Shown: positions 1 through 5,258 of the stretch, in pieces | Layout of the letters: every line of letters starts with the position of its first letter | Position numbering within the stretch: the stretch's first letter is position 1 | Assembly: GCA_009923475.1 (NCBI GenBank) | Contig: RFTM01000148.1 | Span: 1-5,258 of the forward strand | Source: Gammaproteobacteria bacterium | Lineage (GTDB): Bacteria > Pseudomonadota > Gammaproteobacteria > Steroidobacterales > Steroidobacteraceae | DNA: 5,258 nucleotides | Direction: 5' to 3' | Notes under the pieces: generated by a model | The model's database searches: none | What the model saw: only the letters and a program-made list of their open reading frames with translations | Told to the model about the DNA's origin: nothing | Position numbers and translations under genes: made by a program

Positions 1-54
1 CGGGAGCGCCAGGCGGACGCCATCGCGCGCATGACGGAGCGCGGGATTCTTTGA
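1..54 (+). pseudogene. Inverted duplicate of the 3' end of the nitrilase-like gene (fragment)
   Basis: Read on the plus strand, bases 1-54 encode RERQADAIARMTERGIL followed by TGA. This is identical to the C-terminus of the complete nitrilase-like gene that ends at 299 on the minus strand. It exists only because of the inverted repeat and is cut by the window edge. It should not be counted as a separate gene. Whether a full second copy lies to the left cannot be seen. Confidence 0.8.
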
Positions 55-87
55 GCCGCGCCGCGGTCCACGACGCCTACGGCGCGC
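1..87. repeat. Left arm of an 87-bp perfect inverted repeat (pairs with 266-352)
   Basis: Every base from 1 to 87 is the reverse complement of 352 down to 266 (paired positions sum to 353). The first mismatch is at 88/265. The arm may continue beyond the window, because base 1 still pairs. It holds, on the plus strand, a second copy of the nitrilase-like gene's last 17 codons plus stop, and then the first 12 codons of the dehydrogenase. The inner end is GC-only (ggcgcgc at 81-87), the kind of microhomology at which fold-back chimeras form. A protein-coding repeat of this form has no obvious biological role, so I read it as a probable artefact of amplification or assembly at a contig end. Confidence 0.95.
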
Positions 88-302
88 TCGACGCGGCCGA
101 TGCCCTCGAAGCCCGGGGTGCGCGGCAGCGGCTGGCGGAAGGTGGCGTCGCCCTCGATGGTGCGCAGGTCGGCGATGTGCAGCGCGGCCGCCTCCATGCG
201 CACGACGACCTCGCCGTCGGCCGGGTCGCCCGGGTCCTGCGCGACGACGCGCAGCACGTCGCGGGGCGCGCCGTAGGCGTCGTGGACCGCGGCGCGGCTC
301 AA
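88..302 (-). CDS. Medium-chain dehydrogenase/reductase (quinone oxidoreductase or enoyl reductase-like), N-terminal fragment
   Basis: About 72 residues read like the GroES-like N-terminal domain of zinc-independent MDR proteins (quinone oxidoreductase, or MECR/ETR-type 2-enoyl reductase). They run from VHDAYGAPRDVLRVV (residues 6-20) through EVVVRMEAAALHIADL (31-46) to LPRTPGFEGIGRV (59-71), which matches the PGxEGxGxV signature. These enzymes reduce C=C or quinone substrates with NADPH, but the cofactor domain is missing here. The likely start is TTG at 302-300. It overlaps the nitrilase-like stop as TTGA, with a possible GGGA ribosome site four bases upstream. The only nearby ATG (Met36) would remove half the domain. 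After residue 72 the frame runs into the inverted repeat and the remaining translation is meaningless, so the true gene has been cut off at the fold-back point. It is probably the third gene of the minus-strand operon. The family is fairly sure. The subfamily is a guess. Confidence 0.75.
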
Positions 303-352
303 AGAATCCCGCGCTCCGTCATGCGCGCGATGGCGTCCGCCTGGCGCTCCCG
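266..352. repeat. Right arm of the 87-bp perfect inverted repeat
   Basis: This arm is the natural copy. It spans the overlap between the end of the nitrilase-like gene and the start of the dehydrogenase gene, both on the minus strand, and both frames read sensibly across it. The 178-base spacer between the arms (88-265) is ordinary dehydrogenase coding sequence. That argues against a dedicated hairpin element or replication terminus. Confidence 0.95.
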
Positions 353-1345
353 GAAGTAGCTGCGGTCGGGGATGACGACCTCGCCGCCCTTCAGCAGGCC
401 GTTGCGGCGGCGCAGGTCGGCCCCCGCGAAGGTCTCGGCGAACATCTCGAGCGCCTGCCGCGACAGCATGTTGGACATGGCCGGCCGGCGCCGCGCGGCG
501 CGCAGCCCCGCCATGTCGAGGTAGGCGTTGGCCACCGAGGAGTTGCCGGCGCCCGCCACCACCATCTGCCCGCCCTGCCAGTCGATGATGTCCGAGTAGC
601 CGTTGCTCGAGTCGGTGGGCACCGAGATGCCGCGCAGCTCGGCGGTGTTGGCCGACACCACGTAGGCGAGGTTCTCGAGCGCGCGCGCGCGGCGCGCGAT
701 CTGCTTGATGGTGAGCGAGGGCGAGGCGACCTCGCTGGTCGAGTGCAGGAACACCTCGGCGCCGCGGACCGAGTGCGCGCGCGCGACCTCGGGATAGAGG
801 ATCTCCTCGGAGGCGATCGCCGCGAGGCGCCCGACCGGCGTGTCGGCCACCGGGAACACCCCGTCGAGGCCGTAGATGTCGAGGTACTTGTCCCAGACGT
901 CGTGCGGGGTCGGCGCGAAGATCGAGATCAGCCGCCGGTAGGTGAGCACGCGGTCGCCGTTGGGGGCGAACACCCAGCAGGCCTGGAAATAGAGCCCCGG
1001 GAAATGCCGGTCGGTCTCGTAGCCGTTGCCGGCGAGGAACACGCCGTGGCGCTGCGCGAGCGCGGCCAGCGCGGCGTACTCCGGGCCGTCCGGCGCGATC
1101 GCGCCCTTCGCCGCCCACTCGGGGATCGTCTCGCCCCAGGGCGGACCGGACAGGATGTACTCGGGCAGCACCACGAGCTTGAGCTCGGGGCCGATCCAAC
1201 GCTGCGCGCCCTCCAGCGCGTCGCCGATGCGGCGCAGCGAGGCCTGCATGCGGCGCGCGGCGCTGTCGCGGTCGGGATCGGGATGCACGCCGTCGCAGTC
1301 GACCTGCAGGGCGAGCGCGGCGTAACGGTCGAGTCTTTGGGTCAT
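299..1345 (-). CDS. Nitrilase-superfamily (carbon-nitrogen hydrolase-like) protein with substituted catalytic residues
   Basis: This 348-aa protein has the length of aliphatic amidases and formamidases (about 340 aa). Visible landmarks are LVVLPEYIL with the glutamate at E62, the segment TYRRLIS (135-141), and IASEEILYPEVARAHSVRGAEVF (177-199). The last aligns without gaps to the amidase block C-D-D-G-N-Y-P-E. In active members the triad is Glu-Lys-Cys. Here Glu is kept (E62), Lys becomes R138 (codon at 934-932) and Cys becomes S179 (codon TCC at 811-809). A second active-site glutamate is also not evident, although D149 could stand in. The fold is therefore confident but normal amidase or nitrilase chemistry is doubtful. 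It could be a Ser-dependent enzyme, a binding protein or an inactive scaffold. No signal peptide is seen, so it is probably cytoplasmic. The chosen ATG overlaps the upstream stop (ATGA) and no Shine-Dalgarno is evident, which suggests coupled translation. The upstream extension of this frame is only the shadow of the preceding gene. Confidence 0.85.
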   Translation of the reverse strand: MTQRLDRYAALALQVDCDGVHPDPDRDSAARRMQASLRRIGDALEGAQRWIGPELKLVVLPEYILSGPPWGETIPEWAAKGAIAPDGPEYAALAALAQRHGVFLAGNGYETDRHFPGLYFQACWVFAPNGDRVLTYRRLISIFAPTPHDVWDKYLDIYGLDGVFPVADTPVGRLAAIASEEILYPEVARAHSVRGAEVFLHSTSEVASPSLTIKQIARRARALENLAYVVSANTAELRGISVPTDSSNGYSDIIDWQGGQMVVAGAGNSSVANAYLDMAGLRAARRRPAMSNMLSRQALEMFAETFAGADLRRRNGLLKGGEVVIPDRSYFRERQADAIARMTERGIL

Positions 1346-1773
1346 GTGGCGGCCGACCGCGCTTCGGCGAGGTCGCTCCAGGTCTCGATGTCGGTGATGC
1401 GGCCCTGCGCGACGAGGAACCGGTCGCACCAACGCACGGCCGCGAACGGCCTGCCGTCGACGAACGAGCCGGAGAGCGTGCCGCGCACGTACACGGCGAG
1501 CCCGCCCGCGGCCTCGCAGGCCTCGAAGGCGTCGGACTGCTTGTGGAAGCCGGCATAGCGCCCGGCCGCGAACGCCGCGAAGGCCTCGAGCGTGCTGAAC
1601 ACATGGCCGCCCGAGATGGTGACGCGGGCGCCGGGGGCCATCATCGCGGCCGCCGCCGCGAGGTCGCGACGGCCCGTGGCGTCGAGCCAGTTGCGCGCGA
1701 GGTCGATGGCGTCCGCGCGCTCGGTGCGCGCGATGCCCACCACGATGCGTCCGTCGCCGAGGTTGCCCGTCAT
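1342..1773 (-). CDS. SnoaL-like / NTF2-like domain protein
   Basis: This 143-aa protein fits the compact alpha+beta cone of the NTF2/SnoaL superfamily. It has an N-terminal helix (about 22-48, AIDLARNWLDATGRRDLAAA), then a segment with GGHVFSTLEAF (55-65). A run of C-terminal strands follows, AVYVRGTLSG (93-102) and AAVRWCDRFLV (111-121), ending with GRITDIETWSDL (124-135), a typical ending for the fold. Members are ketosteroid-isomerase-type enzymes, cyclases, dehydratases or ligand-binding proteins. The sequence alone does not say which. There is no export signal. The gene leads the minus-strand run and its stop overlaps the nitrilase-like start by four bases (ATGA). The ATG at 1773 has no recognisable Shine-Dalgarno. 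A GTG at codon 11 or 12 would also retain the whole domain, so the N-terminus is somewhat uncertain. Confidence 0.8.
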   Translation of the reverse strand: MTGNLGDGRIVVGIARTERADAIDLARNWLDATGRRDLAAAAAMMAPGARVTISGGHVFSTLEAFAAFAAGRYAGFHKQSDAFEACEAAGGLAVYVRGTLSGSFVDGRPFAAVRWCDRFLVAQGRITDIETWSDLAEARSAAT

Positions 1774-1780
1774 GCGCGGC

Positions 1781-1786
1781 AGTATG
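1781..1786 (-). promoter_or_regulatory. Possible -10 element (CATACT) for the minus-strand operon
   Basis: On the minus strand CATACT matches the TATAAT consensus at four of six positions. It is one of the few AT-containing hexamers in this GC-rich intergenic region. Seven bases separate it from the ATG of the SnoaL-like gene, so a transcript starting at normal distance would begin at or near the start codon, consistent with leaderless translation. No good -35 box lies 17 bases upstream. This is weak and could be chance. Confidence 0.2.
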
Positions 1787-1793
1787 CCCGACC

Positions 1794-1807
1794 CCGCGGC
1801 GCCGCGG
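1794..1807. repeat. 14-bp perfect palindrome in the divergent intergenic region
   Basis: CCGCGGCGCCGCGG equals its own reverse complement. A further CCGCGG lies at 1821-1826, giving three copies of that hexamer within 33 bases. It lies between the divergent SnoaL-like and slyX genes, a sensible place for a regulator site. However, short GC-only palindromes are expected fairly often at this base composition, and a role is only inferred. Confidence 0.4.
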
Positions 1808-1861
1808 CATCCGGCGAGGGCCGCGGCCCGGTCCGCCGGCGACGGTGGCCGCAGGGCAGTC

Positions 1862-1884
1862 TATGGATTAGCCTTGCAGGGACC
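1862..1884 (+). promoter_or_regulatory. slyX leader: possible -10 (TATGGA) and ribosome binding site (AGGGA)
   Basis: TATGGA at 1862-1867 lies in the most AT-containing stretch upstream of slyX and matches TATAAT at three of six positions. No -35 is recognisable. AGGGA at 1878-1882 is a plausible Shine-Dalgarno but sits only two bases before the ATG, closer than usual. The promoter call is weak. The ribosome site is somewhat better supported because it precedes the start expected from SlyX homology. Confidence 0.3.
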
Positions 1885-2088
1885 ATGGAAGACCCCGCCC
1901 GCCTCGAGGCCCTCGAATCGCGCCTCGCCCACCTCGAACTCGCCCTGCAAGAGCTCTCGGACGGGTTCTATCGGCAACAGCGCGAGATCGAACGGCTGCG
2001 ACAGCGCAACCAGCAGCTGCTCGCCGAGATCGAGGGCGGCGCGCCCGGACCCAGCCTTGCCGCCTCCGAGAAGCCTCCCCACTACTGA
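1885..2088 (+). CDS. slyX: SlyX family protein
   Basis: This 67-aa protein matches SlyX, a small coiled-coil family of proteobacteria named from Escherichia coli. Shared features are the N-terminal pattern ARLEALESRLAHLELALQEL (residues 5-24), a heptad-rich helix to about residue 50 (QQREIERLRQRNQQLLAEIE, 31-50), and the diagnostic C-terminal PPHY at the very end. Length is close to the usual 70 or so residues. The biochemical role of SlyX is not established and it is thought to be cytoplasmic. The frame stays open far upstream, but the ATG at 1885 gives the normal family length and N-terminus. The peptidase gene follows after 23 bases in the same direction with no terminator between, so slyX may be the first gene of that transcript. 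Confidence 0.93.
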   Translation: MEDPARLEALESRLAHLELALQELSDGFYRQQREIERLRQRNQQLLAEIEGGAPGPSLAASEKPPHY

Positions 2089-2101
2089 ACCCAGACCTGC
2101 C

Positions 2102-2105
2102 GGAG
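2102..2105 (+). promoter_or_regulatory. Ribosome binding site of the S9 peptidase gene
   Basis: GGAG lies six bases before the ATG at 2112, normal Shine-Dalgarno spacing. It supports that ATG as the start, which also yields a well-formed signal peptide. The frame itself could otherwise be read from further upstream. Confidence 0.6.
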
Positions 2106-2111
2106 CCCGCG

Positions 2112-4199
2112 ATGAACCGAACCGCCGCCACCGCTCTCTTCGCCGCACTCGTGCTCGTCGCGACCGCTGCCGCGACCGCCGCGCCGGACGCCGCGCAGAC
2201 GGCGCCGACCGAGCCGTCCGATGTGCTCTCCGCCCGCAAGATGTGGTCCCTGGCGCGGCTCGGCGACACCGCGATCTCGCCCGACGGCAAGCTCGCGGCG
2301 GTCACCGTCACGCGTTACGACCTCACCGAGAACCGCGGCCTCACCGACATCTGGCTGGTGCCCGTCGCCGGCGGCCCGGCGCGCCAGCTCACGAGCGACA
2401 AGGCGGCCGACGGCTCGCCCGTGTTCAGCCCCGACGGCCGCAGCATCGCCTTCCTCTCGAAGCGCGGCGACGACAAGGAGACGCAGGTCTACCTGATCCC
2501 GGTGGACGGCGGCGAAGCGCGCCGGCTGACGCAGCTGCCGACCGGCGCCGACGCCATCAAGTGGTTCCCCGACGGACGGCGCATCGCTTTCGTCTCGTCG
2601 ATCTGGACCGACCTCGTCGACTGGCAGGACCAGGCGAAGCGCGTCAAGGAGCGCGCCGAAAGCAAGATGAGCGCGCGCAGCTGGGACCGCGCGCCGATCT
2701 CCTACTGGGACCATTACCTCGATGACCGCGAACCGCACCTCTTCTCCGTGTCCGTCGAAGGCGGCGAACCGCAGGCCATCACCCGGCTCTCGGGCCACTC
2801 GCTGTCGCGCCGCTCGTATTCCTCGTCGTCCTATGACATCTCGCCCGACGGCCTCGAGGTCGCGTTCGTGGCGGATGTCGACCGCAGCGGCGTCGAGCCG
2901 AACTACGACGTCATCACCCTCGCCGCCTGCGGCTGCAAACCGCCGCGCGACCTGACGGCGGGCAACCGCGCCGACGACGGTTCGCCGGCCTACAGCCCCG
3001 ACGGCAAGTGGCTCGCCTACACCGCGCAGTCCATCCCCACCTTCTACGCCGACCGTGCGCGCTTGATCCTGGTGGACCGCGCGAGCGGCGCGATGCGCGA
3101 CCTGTCGGTCGCCTTGAACCGTTCCGTAGGCGACCTCGAGTGGCGCCCGGACTCCAAGGCCCTCTACAGCGCGATCGACGACGCGGCGACCAACCGCATC
3201 TGGCGCTTCGACCTCGCGGCGCCGGGGCAGCCGCGCGCGATCACCACCACGCCGAGCTTCGGCTCGCTGGCCGTGGCGGGAAGCGGCGGCGCGAAGCCGG
3301 CCGCGGTGGCGCTGCGCCAGAGCTTCTCGGAGCCGCCGACGCTGGTGCGGCTCGACCTCGCGAGCGGCGCGGCGACGCGCCTCACCGACTTCAACGACGG
3401 GCCGCTCGAGGGCGTCCGGATGGGCAAGGTCGAGAGCGTGACCTATCCGGGCAGCGGCGGCGCGCCGATCCAGATGTGGGTGGTCTACCCGCCCGGCTTC
3501 GACCCCGCCAAAAAATACCCGGTGCTGATGCTGCTGCACGGCGGGCCGCACAACGGCATCCAGGACGCCATGCAGTGGCGCTGGAACGCGCAGGTGTTCG
3601 CCGGCTGGGGCTACGTGGTCACCTGGCACAACTTCCATGGCTCGAGCGGCTTCGGCCAGGCCTTCGCGGACTCCATCAATCCCGACTGGATCACCAAGCC
3701 CTACGCCGACACCATCGCGGCGGCACAGTGGGTGACCGCGCAGTCTTGGGCGGACGCCGACCGTATGGTCGCCGCCGGCGCGAGCTACGGCGGCTTCCTC
3801 GGCGCGACGCTGCTCGGCCGTCCGCACCCCTTCAAGGCGCTGGTCGTGCATGCGGGCGTCTACAACAAGTACACCCAGGTCGCGGCCGACTTCGGCGCCG
3901 AGAAGGACCGTTTCTTCGAGTTCTGGGAGCGTCCCGAGGAGTTCGCGCGCTACTCGCCGCACAGCTCGGCGGGCAACTTCGTCACGCCGACGCTGGTCCT
4001 GCACGGCCAGCAGGACCTGCGCGTGCCGGTGAACCACGGCATCGAGCTCTTCAACGCCCTGCAGAAGCGCGGCGTGCCCTCGAAGTTCGTCTACTTCCCC
4101 GACGAGAACCACTGGATCCTGAAGCCGCAGAATTCCTTGTACTGGTACGCCACGGTGCGCGAATGGGTGGAGAAGTACGCGCCGCCGGGAGCGCGCTGA
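2112..4199 (+). CDS. Exported S9 family (prolyl oligopeptidase-type) peptidase, dipeptidyl-peptidase 5-like
   Basis: This 695-aa serine peptidase is complete. Residues 1 to about 24 form a Sec signal peptide (short basic start, Ala/Leu/Val core, Ala-rich cleavage region), so it probably acts in the periplasm. Residues 40-430 form a beta-propeller, shown by recurring blade motifs SPDG at 56-59, 106-109, 244-247 and 295-298 and FPDG at 152-155. The catalytic alpha/beta-hydrolase domain (about 440-690) has the oxyanion-region HGGPH at 476-480. The nucleophile is S558 in GASYGG, the acid is D635 in HGQQDLRVP, and the histidine is H667 in DENHW. Length and order fit S9C dipeptidyl or acylaminoacyl peptidases, which release short N-terminal units from peptides, and the WDHYLDDREPHLF segment (199-211) is typical of DPP5-like members. 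The exact specificity cannot be read. It lies 23 bases after slyX and shares its last base with the next start. Confidence 0.95.
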   Translation: MNRTAATALFAALVLVATAAATAAPDAAQTAPTEPSDVLSARKMWSLARLGDTAISPDGKLAAVTVTRYDLTENRGLTDIWLVPVAGGPARQLTSDKAADGSPVFSPDGRSIAFLSKRGDDKETQVYLIPVDGGEARRLTQLPTGADAIKWFPDGRRIAFVSSIWTDLVDWQDQAKRVKERAESKMSARSWDRAPISYWDHYLDDREPHLFSVSVEGGEPQAITRLSGHSLSRRSYSSSSYDISPDGLEVAFVADVDRSGVEPNYDVITLAACGCKPPRDLTAGNRADDGSPAYSPDGKWLAYTAQSIPTFYADRARLILVDRASGAMRDLSVALNRSVGDLEWRPDSKALYSAIDDAATNRIWRFDLAAPGQPRAITTTPSFGSLAVAGSGGAKPAAVALRQSFSEPPTLVRLDLASGAATRLTDFNDGPLEGVRMGKVESVTYPGSGGAPIQMWVVYPPGFDPAKKYPVLMLLHGGPHNGIQDAMQWRWNAQVFAGWGYVVTWHNFHGSSGFGQAFADSINPDWITKPYADTIAAAQWVTAQSWADADRMVAAGASYGGFLGATLLGRPHPFKALVVHAGVYNKYTQVAADFGAEKDRFFEFWERPEEFARYSPHSSAGNFVTPTLVLHGQQDLRVPVNHGIELFNALQKRGVPSKFVYFPDENHWILKPQNSLYWYATVREWVEKYAPPGAR
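4187..4191 (+). promoter_or_regulatory. Ribosome binding site of the Tat-SDR gene, inside the peptidase 3' end
   Basis: GGGAG lies within the last codons of the peptidase gene, seven bases before the ATG at 4199. Together with the TGATG stop/start overlap it indicates that the SDR gene is translated from the same mRNA, either by coupling or by its own initiation. Confidence 0.6.
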
Positions 4200-5258
4200 T
4201 GGACGCCCGTCGCCTGCGCCGTCGCGAGTTCCTGCAGGCCGCCGCGGCCCTGACCTTGGCGGGCGCCGCGTCGCGCACAGCGCATGCCGCACGGCCGCTG
4301 CGCATCCTCATCCTGGGCGGCACGCGCTTCATCGGCCTGCACATGACGGCGCTCGCGCTGGAGCGCGGCCACTCGGTGACCTTCTTCAACCGCGGCCGCA
4401 CCAACACGGACCGCTTCCCCGGCGTGCCGCGCATCACCGGCGACCGCAACGGCGACCTGGGCGGGCTCGCGAGCCGTTCCTTCGACGCGGTGATCGACAA
4501 CTCGGGCTACGTGCCGCGGCAGGTGCGCCTCGCGGCGCAGATGTTGCGCGCCTCGGTGCCGCACTACCTCTTCATCTCGACCTTGTCGGTCTACGCCTCG
4601 TTCGCCGCGCCGAACGACGAAGGCTCGGCGCTCGGCAAGCTCGCCGACGAGACCACGGAGAAGGTCGACGGCGCAACCTACGGCCCTCTCAAGGCGCTCT
4701 GCGAGGGCGCCGCACGCGAGGTCTACGGCGCAGCCAACGTCACCGTGCTGCGACCGGGGCTGATCGTCGGGCCCGACGACAACACCGACCGCTTCACCTA
4801 TTGGCCGGCGCGCGCCGCGCGCGGCGGACGCTTCGTGGCGCCCGGCGCGCCCTCCGATCCCCTGCAGTTCATCGATGCGCGCGACCTCGCGGCCTTCGCG
4901 CTGGCCACGCTCGAGCGGCGCGTCACGGGCACCTTCAACGTGGTGTCGGCGCCCGGCCGCTTCACCATCGGCGAGCTCGTCGGCGAGTCGGTGGCCGCGG
5001 CGCGCGCCATCGCCAAGCCCGCGCCCGCGCCGGAGCCCGTGTGGATGCCCGCCGCGTTCCTCGAATCGCAGCAGGTGCAGCCCTGGTCCGACATGCCGGT
5101 GTGGGTGCCGTCCAAGGGCGACAGCGCGGGTTTCGCCGCCACTTCGGTCGCGCGCGCCGAGGCAGCGGGCCTGCGCGTGCGGCCGCTGGCCGACACCGTC
5201 GCCGACACGCTGCGCTGGCAGCGGCTGCTCGAACGTTCGGGCGAGGCGATGCACGCCG
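4199..5258 (+). CDS. Tat-exported NAD(P)-binding SDR / epimerase-like protein (3' end outside window)
   Basis: At least 353 residues are present and the frame is open at the right edge. The N-terminus is a twin-arginine signal: RRREFLQ (7-13), an Ala/Leu-rich core (14-24) and a cleavage region near AHA (28-30). The protein should therefore be exported folded, with its cofactor. A Rossmann start follows, RILILGGTRFIG (35-46), then FFNRG (62-66), where Arg after strand 2 hints at NADP(H). LFISTLSVY (124-132) and Y161-GPL-K165 supply the SDR Ser and YxxxK residues. VLRPGLIVGP (183-192) and PLQFIDARDLA (221-231) are typical of the epimerase/dehydratase class. The GGTRFIG form resembles atypical SDRs of the CSP41/isoflavone-reductase-like type. 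No substrate can be assigned. The start overlaps the peptidase stop by one base (TGATG). Because it has no stop in the window, it could be missed by ORF callers that require one. Confidence 0.88.
   Translation, partial: MDARRLRRREFLQAAAALTLAGAASRTAHAARPLRILILGGTRFIGLHMTALALERGHSVTFFNRGRTNTDRFPGVPRITGDRNGDLGGLASRSFDAVIDNSGYVPRQVRLAAQMLRASVPHYLFISTLSVYASFAAPNDEGSALGKLADETTEKVDGATYGPLKALCEGAAREVYGAANVTVLRPGLIVGPDDNTDRFTYWPARAARGGRFVAPGAPSDPLQFIDARDLAAFALATLERRVTGTFNVVSAPGRFTIGELVGESVAAARAIAKPAPAPEPVWMPAAFLESQQVQPWSDMPVWVPSKGDSAGFAATSVARAEAAGLRVRPLADTVADTLRWQRLLERSGEAMHA

Noticed and set aside
88..265. Spacer of the inverted repeat as a hairpin telomere or terminator loop
   Set aside because: The spacer is ordinary dehydrogenase coding sequence matching the MDR N-terminal domain, and there is no U-tract or other terminus feature.
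51..359. Plus-strand open frame of 102 codons at the left edge
   Set aside because: It begins with the duplicated dehydrogenase start, then reads antisense through the true dehydrogenase and nitrilase-like 3' end. It arises only from the inverted repeat.
743..1558. 271-codon plus-strand open frame opposite the nitrilase-like and SnoaL-like genes
   Set aside because: It is an antisense shadow spanning two recognisable minus-strand genes. Its composition is Arg/Val/Gly/Glu-rich with no family motif.
1346..1810. Upstream extension of the nitrilase-like frame to 503 residues
   Set aside because: The extra N-terminal part is Arg/Gly/His-rich nonsense lying in the SnoaL-like gene. The ATG at 1345 gives the normal family length and an ATGA overlap.
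1592..2725. 377-codon plus-strand open frame across slyX and the peptidase start
   Set aside because: It is out of frame with both recognised genes and consists largely of Arg/Ala/Pro/Ser runs, as expected from a shifted frame of high-GC coding sequence.
3510..3515. A6 run in the peptidase gene as a possible slippage or frameshift site
   Set aside because: It encodes Lys-Lys in frame (DPAKKYP), the protein continues intact to the catalytic residues, and no alternative frame product or stimulatory structure is apparent.
2082..4292. 736-codon minus-strand open frame opposite the S9 peptidase
   Set aside because: Its translation is Arg/Ala/Val/Gly/Asp-rich with no domain motifs, and it lies wholly opposite a gene with an intact catalytic triad. 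It is a high-GC antisense shadow.
4091..5254. 387-codon minus-strand open frame opposite the SDR gene
   Set aside because: It has low-complexity Arg/Gly/Ala/Val/His composition and no recognisable fold. The plus strand carries a Tat signal, a Rossmann motif and YxxxK in one continuous frame.

Overview
The window is very GC-rich DNA (roughly 70% by eye, with G/C at most third codon positions), densely packed with genes on both strands. The slyX gene, a Tat-targeted protein and a Sec-exported S9 peptidase together point to a proteobacterium. A high-GC gammaproteobacterium (Xanthomonadales- or Steroidobacter/Nevskia-like) is my best guess, but the sequence does not prove it. The very long open frames opposite the real genes are a by-product of the GC content.

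Left part (about 1-1773, minus strand). Reading leftward, there is a tight three-gene run: a SnoaL/NTF2-like protein (1342-1773), a nitrilase-superfamily protein (299-1345), and the N-terminus of a medium-chain dehydrogenase/reductase (from 302 leftward). Neighbours overlap by ATGA and TTGA, which suggests one translationally coupled operon. The nitrilase-like protein aligns with aliphatic amidases, but Ser replaces the catalytic Cys and Arg replaces the catalytic Lys. It is therefore either an unusual enzyme or a non-catalytic member. The combination looks like accessory or catabolic metabolism, but no substrate can be read from the sequence.

Left edge. Bases 1-87 are an exact reverse complement of 266-352. 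The repeat ends the dehydrogenase abruptly after about 72 residues and places a second, inverted copy of the nitrilase gene's 3' end at the window edge. This is most simply a fold-back chimera or assembly artefact at a contig end. A real inverted duplication is less likely.

Centre (1774-1884). A 111-base divergent intergenic region separates the minus-strand operon from the plus-strand genes. It contains a 14-bp perfect palindrome, three CCGCGG copies and only weak promoter-like elements.

Right part (1885-5258, plus strand). slyX (67 aa) is followed after 23 bases by a 695-aa exported S9 prolyl-oligopeptidase-type dipeptidyl peptidase with an intact Ser-Asp-His triad. A Tat-signal-bearing, NAD(P)-binding SDR/epimerase-like protein then starts on the last base of the peptidase stop codon and runs off the right edge. 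Peptidase and SDR are almost certainly co-translated, and both carry export signals, so they probably act outside the cytoplasm.

I found no tRNA, rRNA, CRISPR array, insertion sequence or convincing terminator.
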